Shown here: positions 25,719-39,427 of the stretch, one piece after another
Layout: every line of letters starts with the position of its first letter
How positions within the stretch are numbered: the stretch's first letter is position 1
From: Plazaster borealis
Lineage: Eukaryota; Echinodermata; Asteroidea; Forcipulatida; Labidiasteridae
DNA length: 64,000 bases
Assembly (NCBI GenBank): GCA_021014325.1
Contig: CM037474.1
Coordinates: forward strand, 21,384,488-21,448,487
Direction: 5' to 3'
Made by a program: the position numbers and the translations under genes
Notes under the pieces: model-generated
The model's input: only the letters and a program-made list of their open reading frames with translations
Database searches by the model: none
Told to the model about the DNA's origin: nothing

Positions 25719-28700
25719 ATCTACCAGAACATGAGGGCTCTGTGCTTTAACATTTGAGGAGATTTGATAAATTTAGGCGTTAAAGTTGGTCCTATTTGGC
25801 TTGGGAATTAGAGCAGTGCCTCGATGAAAACTGGCAGCAAGTCGGCTTGTGAAAAGCACATTTTGGTGGTTTTTTTCTTCTGGGGTAAAAAAATTATCAA
25901 AAGTTCCAAACGACTGACCTGCCGAAAATGGAAAAGAAATCTTAAGTTTAGCTGTGTGGAAATATATCTGATTGGTTTTCAAGAGGCTGAGAGACTTTGA
26001 AATATTTTTTTGAGCATTTTTCAATATTTAGCATTTAGCGTTGGTTGCTATGTGAGTTTATTTAGTGTGGTGCACCCTGCATGCACGAACAGACGTATGA
26101 AGCCAAATTCCTTTCCACAACCACGCACATTGCAACGGATGTATGAAGCCACAACCACGGCACGTTTGCGTAGTTGTGGCATCGTAAAAATAACGTTCTG
26201 GGGGTCATGCAATTAATAGACTGTGTAATTATAACAATCTACCAGAACATGAGGGCTCTGTGCTTCAACATTTGAGGAGATTTGATAAATTTAGGCGTTA
26301 AAGTTGGTCCTATTTGGCTTGGGAATTAGAGCAGTGCCTCGATGAAAACTGGCAGCAAGTCGGCTTGTGAAAAAACACTTTTTTTTCTTTTTTTTCTTCT
26401 GGGGTAAATTTATTTTCAAAAATTCCAAACCGCTGACCTGCCGAAAATTGAAAAATAATCTGACGTTTAGTTGTCTGGAAATATATCTGATTGGTTTTCA
26501 AGAGGCTGAGAGACTTTGAAATATTTTTTGAGCATTTTTGAATATTTAGCATTTAGCGTTGGTTGCTACGTGAGTTTATTTAGTGTGGTGCACCCTGCAT
26601 GCACGAACAGACGTATGAAGCCCAATTCCTTTCCACAACCATGCACATTGCAACGTATGTATGAAGCCACCACCACGGCACGTTTGCGTGGTTGTGGCAT
26701 CGTAATAATAACGTTCTGGGGGTCATGCAATTAATAGACTGTCTAATTATAACAATCTACCAGAACATGAGGGCTCTGTGCTTCAACTTTTGAGGAGATT
26801 TGATAAATTTAGGCGTTAAAGTTGGTCCTATTTGGCTTGGAAATTAGAGCAGTGCCTCGATGAAAACTGGCAGGAAGTCGGCTTGAGAAAAAGCACATTT
26901 TGGTGGGTTTTTTCTTCTGGGGTTAAAAAATTATCAAAAATTCCAAACGACTGACCTGCCGAAAATTGAAAAGAAATCTTAAGTTTAGTTGTCTGGAAAT
27001 ATATCTGATAGGTTTTCAAGAGGCTGAGTGACTTTGAAATATTTTTTGAGCATTTTTGAATATTTAGCATTTAGCGTTGGTTGCTATACGTGAGTTTATT
27101 TAGTGTGGTGCACCCTGCACGCACGAACAGACGTATGAAGCTCAATTCCTTTCCACAACCATGCACATTGCAACGGATGTATGAAGCCACAACCACGGCA
27201 CGTTTGCGTGGTTGTGGCATCGTAAAATAACGTTCTGTGGGTCAAGCAATTAATAGACTGTGTAATTATAACAATCTACCAGAACATGAGGGCTCTGTGC
27301 TTTAACTTTTGAGGAGATTTGATAAATTTAGGCGTTAAAGTTGGTCCTATTTGGCTTGGGAATTAGAGCAGTGCCTCGATGAAAACTGGCAGCAAGTCGG
27401 CTTGTGAAAAAGCACATTTTGGTGTTTTTTTTTCTTCTGGGGTAAAAAAATTATCAAAAATTCCAAACGACTGACCTGCCGAAAATTGAAAAGAAATCTG
27501 AAGTTTAGTTGTCTGGAAATATATCTGATTGGTTTTCAAGAGGATGAGAGACTTTGAAATATTTTTTGAGCATTTTTGAATATTTAGCATTTAGCATTGG
27601 TTGCTACATGAGCTTATTTAGTGTGGTGCACCCTGCATGCACGAACAGACGTATGAAGCCCAATTCCTTTCCACAACCACGCACATTGCAACGGATGTAT
27701 GAAGCCACAACCACGGCACGTTTGCGTAGTTGTGGCATCGTAAAAATAACGTTCTGGGGGTCATGCAATTAATAGACTGTGTAATTATAACAATCTACCA
27801 GAACATGAGGGATCTGTGCTTCAACATTTGAGGAGATTTGATAAATTTAGGCGTTAAAGTTGGTCCTATTTGGCTTGGGAATTAGAGCAGTGCCTCGATG
27901 AAAACTGGCAGCAAGTCGGCTTGTGAAAAACACTTTTTTTCTTTTTTTCTTCTGGGGTAAATTTATTTTCAAAATTCCAAACCGCTGACCTGCCGAAAAT
28001 TGAAAAATAATCTGACGTTTAGTTGTCTGGAAATATATCTGATTGGTTTTCAAGAGGCTGAGAGACTTTGAAATATTTTTGAGCATTTTTGAATATTTAG
28101 CATTTAGCGTTGCTTGCTACGTGAGTTTATTTAGTGTGGTGCACCCTGCATGCACGAACAGACGTATGAAGCCCAATTCCTCTCCACAACCATGCACATT
28201 GCAACGGATGTATGAAGCCACAACCACGGCACGTTTGCGTGGTTGTGGCATCGTAATAATAACGTTCTGGGGGTCATGCAATTAATAGACTGTGTAATTA
28301 TAACAATCTACCAGAACATGAGGGCTCTGTGCTGCAACTTTTGAGGAGATTTGATAAATTTAGGCGTTAAAGTTGGTCCTATTTGGCTTGGGAATTAGAG
28401 CAGTGCCTCGATGAAAACTGGCAGCAAGTCGGCTTGTGAAAAAGCACATTTTGGTGTTTTTTTTCTTCTGGGGTAAAAAAATTATCAAAAATTCCAAACG
28501 ACTGACCTGCCAAAAATTGAAAAGAAATCTTAAGTTTAGTTGTCTGGAAATATATCTGATTGGTTTTCAAGAGGCTGAGAGACTTTGAAATATTTTTTGA
28601 GCATTTTTGAATATTTAGCATTTAGCGTTGCTTGCTATGTGAGTTTATTTAGTGTGGTGCACCCTGCATGCACGAACAGACGTATGAAGCCCAATTCCTT

Positions 28701-31700
28701 TCCACAACCATGCACATTGCAACGGATGTATGAAGCCACACCACGGCACGTTTGCGTGGTTGTGGCATCGTAATAATAACGTTCTGGGGGTCATGCAATT
28801 AATAGACTGTGTAATTATAACAATCTACCAGAACATGAGGGCTCTGTGCTTTAACTTTTGAGGAGATTTGATAAATTTAATCGTTAAAGTTGGTCCTATT
28901 TGGCTTGGGAATTAGAGCAGTGCCTCGATGAAAACTGGCAGCAAGTCGGCTAGTAAAAAAAGCACTTTTGGGGGTTTCTTCTGGGGTAAAAATTATCAAA
29001 ATTCCAAACCGCTGACCTGCCGAAAATTGAAAAGAAATGTTAAGTTTAGTTGTCTGGAAATATATCTGATTGGTTTTCAAGAGGCTGAGAGACTTTGAAA
29101 TATTTTTGAGCATTTTTGAATATTTAGCATTTAGCGTTGCTTGCTTAGTGAGTTTATTCAGTGTGGTGCACCCTGCACGCACGAACAGACGTATGAAGCC
29201 CAATTCCTTTCCACAACCATGCACACTGCAACGGATGTATGAAGCCACAACCACGGCACGTTTGCGTGGTTGTGGCATCGTAAAAATAACGTTCTGGGGT
29301 CATGCAATTAATAGACTGTGTAATTATAACAATCTACCAGAACATGAGGGCTCTGTGCTTCTTTGAGGAGATTTGATAAATTTACGCGTTAAAGTTGGTC
29401 CTATTTGGCTTGGGAATTAGAGCAGTGCCTCGATGAAAACTGGCAGCAAGTCGGCTTGTGAAAAAGCACATTTTGGTGTTTTTTTTCTTCTGGGGTAAAC
29501 AAATTATCGAAAATTCCAAACGGCTGACCTGCCGAAAAATTGAAAAGAAATCTTAAGTTTAGTTGTCTGGAAATATATCTGATTGGTTTTCAAGAGGCTG
29601 ACAGACTTTGAAATATTTTTTGAGCATTTTTGAATATTTAGCATTTAGCGTTGGTTGCTATGTGAGTTTATTTAGTGTGGTGCACCCTGCACGCACGAAC
29701 AGACGTATGAAGCCCAATTCCTTTCCACAACCATGCACATTGCAACGGATGTATGAAGCCACAACCACGGCACGTTTGCGTGGTTGTGGCATCGTAAAAA
29801 TAACGTTCTGGGGTCATGCAATTAATAGACTGTGTAATTATAACAATCTACCAGAACATGAGGGCTCTGTGCTTCTTTGAGGAGATTTGATAAATTTAAT
29901 CGTTAAAGTTGGTCCTATTTGGCTTGGGAATTAGAGCAGTGCCTCGATGAAAACTGGCAGCAAGTCGGCTTGTGAAAAAGCACATTTTGGTGGTTTTTTT
30001 CTTCTGGGGTAAAAAATTATCACAAATTCCAAACGACTGACCTGCCGAAAATTGAAAAGAAATCTTAAGTTTAGTTGTCTGGAAATATATCTGATTGGTT
30101 TTCAAGAGGCTGAGAGACTTTGAAATATTTTTTGAGCATTTTTCAATATTTAGCATTTAGCGTTGGTTGCTATGTGAGTTTATTTAGTGTGGTGCACCCT
30201 GCATGCACGAACAGACGTATGAAGCCCAATTCCTTTCCACAACCATGCACATTGCAACGGATGTATTAAGCCACAACCACGGCACGTTTGCGTGGTTGTG
30301 GCATGGTAATAATAACGTTCTGGGGGTCATGCAATTAATAGACTGTGTAACTATAACAATCTACCAGAACATGAGGGCTCTGTGCTTCAACTTTTGAGGA
30401 GATTTGATAAATTTAGGCGTTAAAGTTGGTCCTATTTAGCTTGGGAATTAGAGCAGTGCCTCGATGAAAACTGGCAGCAAGTCGGCTAGTAAAAAAAGCA
30501 CATTTTGGGGGGGTTTTCTTCTGGGGTAAACAAATTATCGAAAATTCCCAACGGCTGACGTGCCGAAAAATTGAAAAGAAATCTTAAGTTTAGTTGTCTG
30601 GAAATATATCTGATTGGTTTTCAAGAGGCTGAGAGACTTTAAAATATTTTTTGAGCATTTTTCAATATTTAGCATTTAGCGTTGGTTGCTATGTGAGTTT
30701 ATTTAGTGTGGTGCACCCTGCATGCACGAACAGACGTATGAAGCCCAATTCCTTTCCACAACCATTCACATTGCAACGGATGTATGAAGCCACAACCACG
30801 GCACGTTTGCGTGGTTGTGGCATCGTAAAAATAACGTTCTGGGGGTCATGCAATTAATAGACTGTGTAATTATAACAATCTACCAGAACATGAGGGCTCT
30901 GTGCTTTAACTTTTGAGGAGATTTGATAAATTTACGCGTTGAAGTTGGTCCTATTTGGCTTGGGAATTAGAGCAGTGCCTCGATGAAAACTGGCAGCAAG
31001 TCGGCTTGTGAAAAAGCACATTTTGGGTTTTTTTTTCTTCTGGGGTAAACAAATTATCGAAAATTCCAAACGGCTGACCTGCCGAAAAATTGAAAAGAAA
31101 TCTTAAGTTTAGTTGTCTGGAAATATATCTGATTGGTTTTCAAGAGGCTGACAGACTTTGAAATATTTTTTGAGCATTTTTCAATATTTAGCATTTAGCG
31201 TTGGTTGCTATGTGAGTTTATTTAGTGTTGTGCACCCTGCACACACGTACAAACGTATGAAGCCCAATTCCTTTCCACAACCATGCACATTGCAACGGAT
31301 ATATGAAGCCACAACCACGGCACGTTTGCGTGGTTGTGGCATCGTAAAAATAACGTTCTGGGGGTCATGCAATTAATAGACTGTGTAATTATAACAATCT
31401 ACCAGAACATGAGGGCTCTGTGCTTCAACTTTTGAGGAGATTTGATAAATTTAGGCGTTAAAGTTGGCCCTATTTGGCTTGGGAATTAGAGCAGTGCCTC
31501 GATGAAAACTGGCAGCAAGTCGGCTTGTGAAAAAGCACATTTTCGGGGGGGTTTTCTTCTGCGGTAAAAAATTATCAAAAAATTCAAAACAGCTGACCTG
31601 CCGAAAAATTGAAAAGAAATCTTAAGTTTAGTTGTCTGGAAATATATCTGATTGGTTTTCAAGAGGCTGAGAGACTTTAAAATATATTTTGAGCATTTTT

Positions 31701-32188
31701 GAATATTTAGCATTTAGCGTTGCTTGCTAAGTGAGTTTATTTAGTGTGGTGCACCCTGCACGCACGAACAAACGTATGAAGCCCAATTCCTTTCCACAAC
31801 CATGCACATTGCAACGGATGTATGAAGCCACAACCACGGCGCGTTTGCGTGGTTGTGGCATCGTAAAAATAACGTTCTGGGGGTCATGCAATTAATAGAC
31901 TGTGTAATTATAACAATCTACCAGAACATGGGGGCTCTGTGCTTCTTTGAGGAGATTTGATAAATTTACGCGTTGAAGTTGGTCCTATTTGGCTTCGGAA
32001 TTAGAGCAGTGCCTCGATGAAAACTGGCAGCAAGTCGGCTTGTGAAAAAGCACATTTTGGGGTGTTTTTTCTGGGGTAAACAAATTATCGAAAATTCCAA
32101 ACGGCTGACCTGCTGAAAAATTGAAAAGAAATCTTAAGTTTAGTTGTCTGGAAATATATCTGATTGGTTTTCAAGAGGCTGACAGACT

Positions 32189-34779
32189 TTGAAATATTTT
32201 TTGAGCATTTTTGAATATTTAGCATTTAGCGTTGCTTGCTATGTGAGTTTATTTAGTGTGGTGCACCCTGCACGCACGAACAGACGTATGAAGCCCAATT
32301 CCTTTCCACAACCATGCACATTGCAACCGATGTATGAAGCCACAACCACGGCACGTTTGCGTGGTCGTGGCATCGCAATAATAACGTTCTGGGGGTCATG
32401 CAATTAATAGACTGTGTAATTATAACAATCTACCAGAACAAGAGGGCTCTGTGCTTCAACTTTTGAGAAGATTTGATAAATTTAATCGTTAAAGTTGGTC
32501 CTATTTGGCTTGGGAATTAGAGCAGTGCTTCGATGAAAACTGGCAGCAAGTCGGCTAGTCAAAAAAGCACATTTTGGTGGTTATTTCTACTGGGGTAAAC
32601 AAATTATCGAAAATTCCCAACGGCTGACGTGCCGAAAAATTGAAAAGAAATCTTAAGTTTAGTTGTCTGGAAGTATATCTGATTGGTTTTCAAGAGGCTG
32701 AGAGACTTTGAATTATTTTTTGAGCATTTTTGAATATTTAGCATTTAGCGTTGCTTCCTATGTGAGTTTATTTAGTGTGGTGCACCCTGCACGCACGAAC
32801 AGACGTATGAAGCCCAATTCCTTTCCACAACCATGCACATTGCAACGGATGTATGAAGCCACAACCACGGCACGTTTGCGTGGTTGTGGCATCGTAAAAA
32901 TAACGTTCTGTGGGTCATGCAATTAATAGACTGTGTAATTATAACAATCTACCAGAACATGAGGGCTCTGTGCTTCTTTGAGGAGATTTGATAAATTTAA
33001 TCGTTAAAGTTGGTCCTATTTGGCTTGGGAATTAGAGCAGTGCCTCGATGAAAACTGGCAGCAAGTCGGCTTGTGAAAAAGCACATTTTGGTGGTTTTTT
33101 TCTTCTGGGGTAATCAAATTATAGAAAATTCCAAACGACTGACCTGCCGAAAATTGAAAAGAAATCTTAAGTTTAGTTGTCTGGAAATATATCTGATTGG
33201 TTTTCAAGAGGCTGAGAGACTTTGAAATATTTTTTGAGCATTTTTCAATATTTAGCATTTAGCGTTGGTTGCTATGTGAGTTTATTTAGTGTGGTGCACC
33301 CTGCACGCACGAACAGACGTATGAAGCCCAATTCCTTTCCACAACCATGCACATTGCAACGGATGTATGAAGCCACAACCACGGCACGTTTGCGTGGTTG
33401 TGGCATGGTAATAATAACGTTCTGGGGGTCATGCAATTAATAGACTGTGTAACTATAACAATCTACCAGAACATGAGGGCTCTGTGCTTCAACTTTGGAG
33501 GAGATTTGATAAATTTAGGCGTTAAAGTTGGTCCTATTTAGCTTGGGAATTAGAGCAGTGCCTCGATGAAAACTGGCAGCAAGTCGGCTAGTAAAAAAAG
33601 CACATTTTGGGGGGGTTTTCTTCTGGGGTAAACAAATTATCGAAAATTCCCAACGGCTGACGTGCCGAAAAATTGAAAAGAAATCTTAAGTTTAGTTGTC
33701 TGGAAATATATCTGATTGGTTTTCAAGAGGCTGAGAGACTTTAAAATATTTTTTGAGCATTTTTCAATATTTAGCATTTAGCGTTGGTTGCTATGTGAGT
33801 TTATTTAGTGTGGTGCACCCTGCACGCACGAACAGACGTATGAAGCCCAATTCCTTTCCACAACCATTCACATTGCAACGGATGTATGAAGCCACAACCA
33901 CGGCACGTTTGTGTGGTTGTGGCATCGTAAAAATAACGTTCTGGGGGTCATGCAATTAATAGACTGTGTAATTATAACAATCTACCAGAACATGAGGGCT
34001 CTGTGCTTTAACTTTTGAGGAGATTTGATAAATTTACGCGTTGAAGTTGGTCCTATTTGGCTTGGGAATTAGAGTAGTGCCTCGATGAAAACTGGCAGCA
34101 AGTCGGCTTGTGAAAAAGCACATTTTTGGGGTTTTTTTCTTCTGGGGTAAACAAATTATCACAAATTCCAAACGGCTGACCTGCCGAAAAATTGAAAAGA
34201 AATCTTAAGTTTAGTTGTCTGGAAATATATCTGATTGGTTTTCAAGAGGCTGAGAGACTTTGAAATATTTTTTGAGCATTTTTGAATATTTAGCATTTAG
34301 CGTTGGTTGCTATGTGAGTTTATTTAGTGTGGTGCACCCTGCACGCACGTACAAACGTATGAAGCCCAATTCCTTTCCACAACCATGCACATTGCAACGG
34401 ATATATGAAGCCACAACCACGGCACGTTTGCGTGGTTGTGGCATCGTAAAAATAACGTTCTGGGGGTCATGCAATTAATAGACTGTGTAATTATAACAAT
34501 CTACCAGAACATGAGGGCTCTGTGCTTCAACTTTTGAGGAGATTTGATAAATTTAGGCGTTAAAGTTGGTCCTATTTGGCTTGGGAATTAGAGCAGTGCC
34601 CCGATGAAAACTGGCAGCAAGTCGGCTTGTGAAAAAGCACATTTTCGGGGGGGTTTTTCTTCTGGGGTAAACAAATTATCGAAAATTCCAAACGGCTGAC
34701 CTGCCGAAAAATTGAAAAGAAATCTTAAGTTTAGTTGTCTGGAAATATATCTGATTGGTTTTCAAGAGGCTGAGAGACT
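32189..34779 (+). repeat. Higher-order cassette, five monomers (block 2, first copy)
   Basis: This is the counterpart of 5,787-8,370, with the same five variants in the same order at an offset of about 26,400. In the fifth monomer the sequence is GGATATATGAAG, where the block 1 copy has lost two bases. Confidence 0.8.
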
Positions 34780-36841
34780 TTGAAATATTTTTTGAGCATT
34801 TTTGAATATTTAGCATTTAGCGTTGGTTGCTATGTGAGTTTATTTAGTGTGGTGCACCCTGCACGCACGAACAGACGTATGAAGCCCAATTCCTTTCCAC
34901 AACCATGCACATTGCAACGGATGTATGAAGCCACAACCACGGCACGTTTGCGTGGTTGTGGCATCGTAAAAATAACGTTCTGGGGGTCATGCAATTAATA
35001 GACTGTGTAATTATAACAATTTACCAGAACATGGGGGCTCTGTGCTTCTTTGAGGAGATTTGATAAATTTACGCGTTGAAGTTGGTCCTATTTGGCCTCG
35101 GAATTAGAGCAGTGCCTCGATGAAAACTGGCAGCAAGTCGGCTTGTGAAAAAGCACATTTTGGGGTGTTTTTTCTGGGGTAAACAAATTATCGAAAATTC
35201 CAAACGGCTGACCTGCTGAAAAATTGAAAAGAAATCTTAAGTTTAGTTGTCTGGAAATATATCTGATTGGTTTTCAAGAGGCTGAGAGACTTTGAAATAT
35301 TTTTTGAGCATTTTTGAATATTTAGCATTTAGCGTTGCTTGCTATGTGAGTTTATTTAGTGTGGTGCACCCTGCACGCACGAACAGACGTATGAAGCCAA
35401 ATTCCTTTCCACAACCATGCACATTGCAACCGATGTATGAAGCCACAACCACAGCACGTTTGCGTGGTCGTGGCATCGCAATAATAACGTTCTGGGGGTC
35501 ATGCAATTAATAGACTGTGTAATTATAACAATCTACCAGAACAAGAGGGCTCTGTGCTTCAACTTTTGAGGAGATTTGATAAATTTAATCGTTAAAGTTG
35601 GTCCTATTTGGCTTGGGAATTAGAGCAGTGCCTCGATGAAAACTGGCAGCAAGTCGGCTAGTTAAAAAAGCACATTTTGGGGGGGTTTTCTTGTGGGGTA
35701 AAAAAATTATCAAAAAATTCCCAACGGCTGACGTGCCGAAAAATTGAAAAGAAATGTTAAGTTTAGTTGTCTGGAAATATATCTGATTGGTTTTCAAGAG
35801 GCTGAGAGATTTTGAAATATTTTGTGAGCATTTTCCAATATTTAGCATTTAGCGTTGGTTGCTAAGTGAGTTTATTTAGTGTGGTGCACCCTGCACGCAC
35901 GAACAGACGTATGAAGCCCAATTCCTTTCCACAACCATTCACATTGCAACGGATGTATGAAGCCACAACCACGGCACGTTTGCGTGGTCGTGGCATCGTA
36001 ATAATAACGTTCTGGGGGTCATGCAATTAATAGACTGTGTAATTATAACAATCTACCAGAACATGAGGGCTCTGTGCTTCAACTTTTGAGGAGATTTGAT
36101 AAATTTAATCGTTAAAGTTGGTCCTATTTGGCTTGGGAATTAGAGTAGTGCCTCGATGAAAACTGGCAGCAAGTCGGCTAGTAAAAAAAGCACATTTTGG
36201 TGGGTTTTTTCTACTGGGGTAAACAAATTATCGAAAATTCCCAACGGCTGACGTGCCGAAAAATTGAAAAGAAATCTTAAGTTTAGTTGTCTGGAAGTAT
36301 ATCTGATTGGTTTTCAAGAGGCTGAGAGACTTTGAATTATTTTTTGAGCATTTTTGAATATTTAGCATTTAGCGTTGCTTCCTATGTGAGTTTATTTAGT
36401 GTGGTGCACCCTGCATGCACGAACAGACGTATGAAGCCCAATTCCTTTCCACAACCATGCACATTGCAACGGATGTATGAGGCCACAACCACGGCACGTT
36501 TGCGTGGTTGTGGCATCGTAAAATAACGTTCTGGGGATCATGCAATTAATAGACTGTGTAATTATAACAATCTACCAGAACATGAGGGCTCTGTGCTTCT
36601 TTGAGGAGATTTGATAAATTTACGCGTTGAAGTTGGTCCTATTTGGCTTCGGAATTAGAGCAGTGCCTCGATGAAAACTGGCAGCAAGTCGGCTTGTGAA
36701 AAAGCACATTTTGGGGTGTTTTTCTGGGGTAAACAAATTATCGAAAATTCCAAACGGCTGACCTGCTGAAAAATTGAAAAGAAATCTTAAGTTTAGTTGT
36801 CTGGAAATATATCTGATTGGTTTTCAAGAGGCTGAGAGACT

Positions 36842-39427
36842 TTGAAATATTTTTTGAGCATTTTTGAATATTTAGCATTTAGCGTTGCTTGCTATGTGAG
36901 TTTATTTAGTGTGGTGCACCCTGCACGCACGAACAGACGTATGAAGCCCAATTCCTTTCCACAACCACGCACATTGCAACCGATGTATGAAGCCACAACC
37001 ACGGCACGTTTGCGTGGTCGTGGCATCGCAATAATAACGTTCTGGGGGTCATGCAATTAATAGACTGTGTAATTATAACAATCTACCAGAACAAGAGGGC
37101 TCTGTGCTTCAACTTTTGAGAAGATTTGATAAATTTAATCGTTAAAGTTGGTCCTATTTGGCTTGGAAATTAGAGCAGTGCCTCGATGAAAACTGGCAGC
37201 AAGTCGGCTAGTAAAAAAAGCACATTTTGGTGGGTTTTTTCTACTGGGGTAAACAAATTATCGAAAATTCCCAACGGCTGACGTGCCGAAAAATTGAAAA
37301 AATCTTAAGTTTAGTTGTCTGGAAGTATATCTGATTGGTTTTCAAGAGGCTGAGAGACTTTGAATTATTTTTTGAGCATTTTTGAATATTTAGCATTTAG
37401 CGTTGCTTCCTATGTGAGTTTATTTAGTGTGGTGCACCCTGCATGCACGAACAGACGTATGAAGCCCAATTCCTTTCCACAACCATGCACATTGCAACGG
37501 ATGTATGAAGCCACAACCACGGCACGTTTGCGTGGTTGTGGCATCGTAAAATAACGTTCTGTGGGTCATGCAATTAATAGACTGTGTAATTATAACAATC
37601 TACCAGAACATGAGGGCTCTGTGCTTCTTTGAGGAGATTTGATAAATTTAATCGTTAAAGTTGGTCCTATTTGGCTCGGGAATTAGAGCAGTGCCTCGAT
37701 GAAAACTGGCAGCAAGTCGGCTTGTGAAAAAGCACATTTTGGTGGTTTTTTTCTTCTGGGGTAAAAAAATTATCAAAAATTCCAAACGACTGACCTGCCG
37801 AAAATTGAAAAGAAATCTTAAGTTTAGTTGTCTGGAAATATATCTGATTGGTTTTCAAGAGGCTGAGAGACTTTGAAATATTTTTTGAGCATTTTTCAAT
37901 ATTTAGCATTTAGCGTTGGTTGCTATGTGAGTTTATTTAGTGTGGTGCACCCTGCACGCACGAACAGACGTATGAAGCCCAATTCCTTTCCACAACCATG
38001 CACATTGCAACGGATGTATGAAGCCACAACCACGGCACGTTTGCGTGGTTGTGGCATGGTAATAATAACGTTCTGGGGGTCATGCAATTAATAGACTGTG
38101 TAACTATAACAATCTACCAGAACATGAGGGCTCTGTGCTTCAACTTTGGAGGAGATTTGATAAATTTAGGCGTTAAAGTTGGTCCTATTTAGCTTGGGAA
38201 TTAGAGCAGTGCCTCGATGAAAACTGGCAGCAAGTCGGCTAGTAAAAAAAGCACATTTTGGGGGGGTTTTCTTCTGGGGTAAACAAATTATCGAAAATTC
38301 CCAACGGCTGACGTGCCGAAAAATTGAAAAGAAATCTTAAGTTTAGTTGTCTGGAAATATATCTGATAGGTTTTCAAGAGGCTGACAGACTTTAAAATAT
38401 TTTTGAGCATTTTTCAATATTTAGCATTTAGCGTTGGTTGCTATGTGAGTTTATTTAGTGTGGTGCACCCTGCATGCACGAACAGACGTATGAAGCCCAA
38501 TTCCTTTCCACAACCATTCACATTGCAACGGATGTATGAAGCCACAACCACGGCACGTTTGTGTGGTTGTGGCATCGTAAAAATAACGTTCTGGGGGTCA
38601 TGCAATTAATAGACTGTGTAATTATAACAATCTACCAGAACATGAGGGCTCTGTGCTTTAACTTTTGAGGAGATTTGATAAATTTACGCGTTGAAGTTGG
38701 TCCTATTTGGCTTGGGAATTAGAGTAGTGCCTCGATGAAAACTGGCAGCAAGTCGGCTTGTGAAAAAGCACATTTTGGGGTTTTTTCTTCTGGGGTAAAC
38801 AAATTATCGAAAATTCCAAACGGCTGACCTGCCGAAAAATTGAAAAGAAATCTTAAGTTTAGTTTTCTGGAAATATATCTGATTGGTTTTCAAGAGGCTG
38901 ACAGACTTTGAAATAATTTATGATCATTTTTCAATATTTAGCATTTAGCGTTGGTTGCTATGTGAGTTTATTTAGTGTGGTGCACCCTGCACGCACGTAC
39001 AAACGTATGAAGCCCAATTCCTTTCCACAACCATGCACATTGCAACGGATATATGAAGCCACAACCACGGCACGTTTGCGTGGTTGTGGCATCGTAAAAA
39101 TAACGTTCTGGGGGTCATGCAATTAATAGACTGTGTAATTATAACAATCTACCAGAACATGAGGGCTCTGTGCTTCAACTTTTGAGGAGATTTGATAAAT
39201 TTAGGCGTTAAAGTTGGTCCTATTTGGCTTGGGAATTAGAGCAGTGCCTCGATGAAAACTGGCAGCAAGTCGGCTTGTGAAAAAGCACATTTTCGGGGGG
39301 GTTTTTCTTCTGGGGTAAACAAATTATCGAAAATTCCAAACGGCTGACCTGCCGAAAAATTGAAAAGAAATCTTAAGTTTAGTTGTCTGGAAATATATCT
39401 GATTGGTTTTCAAGAGGCTGACAGACT
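36842..39427 (+). repeat. Higher-order cassette, five monomers (block 2, second copy)
   Basis: This is the counterpart of 10,430-13,021. The fifth monomer carries a local cluster of changes at 38,912-38,930 (AATAATTTATGATC in place of the usual T-run), which is unusual within the array. Confidence 0.78.
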
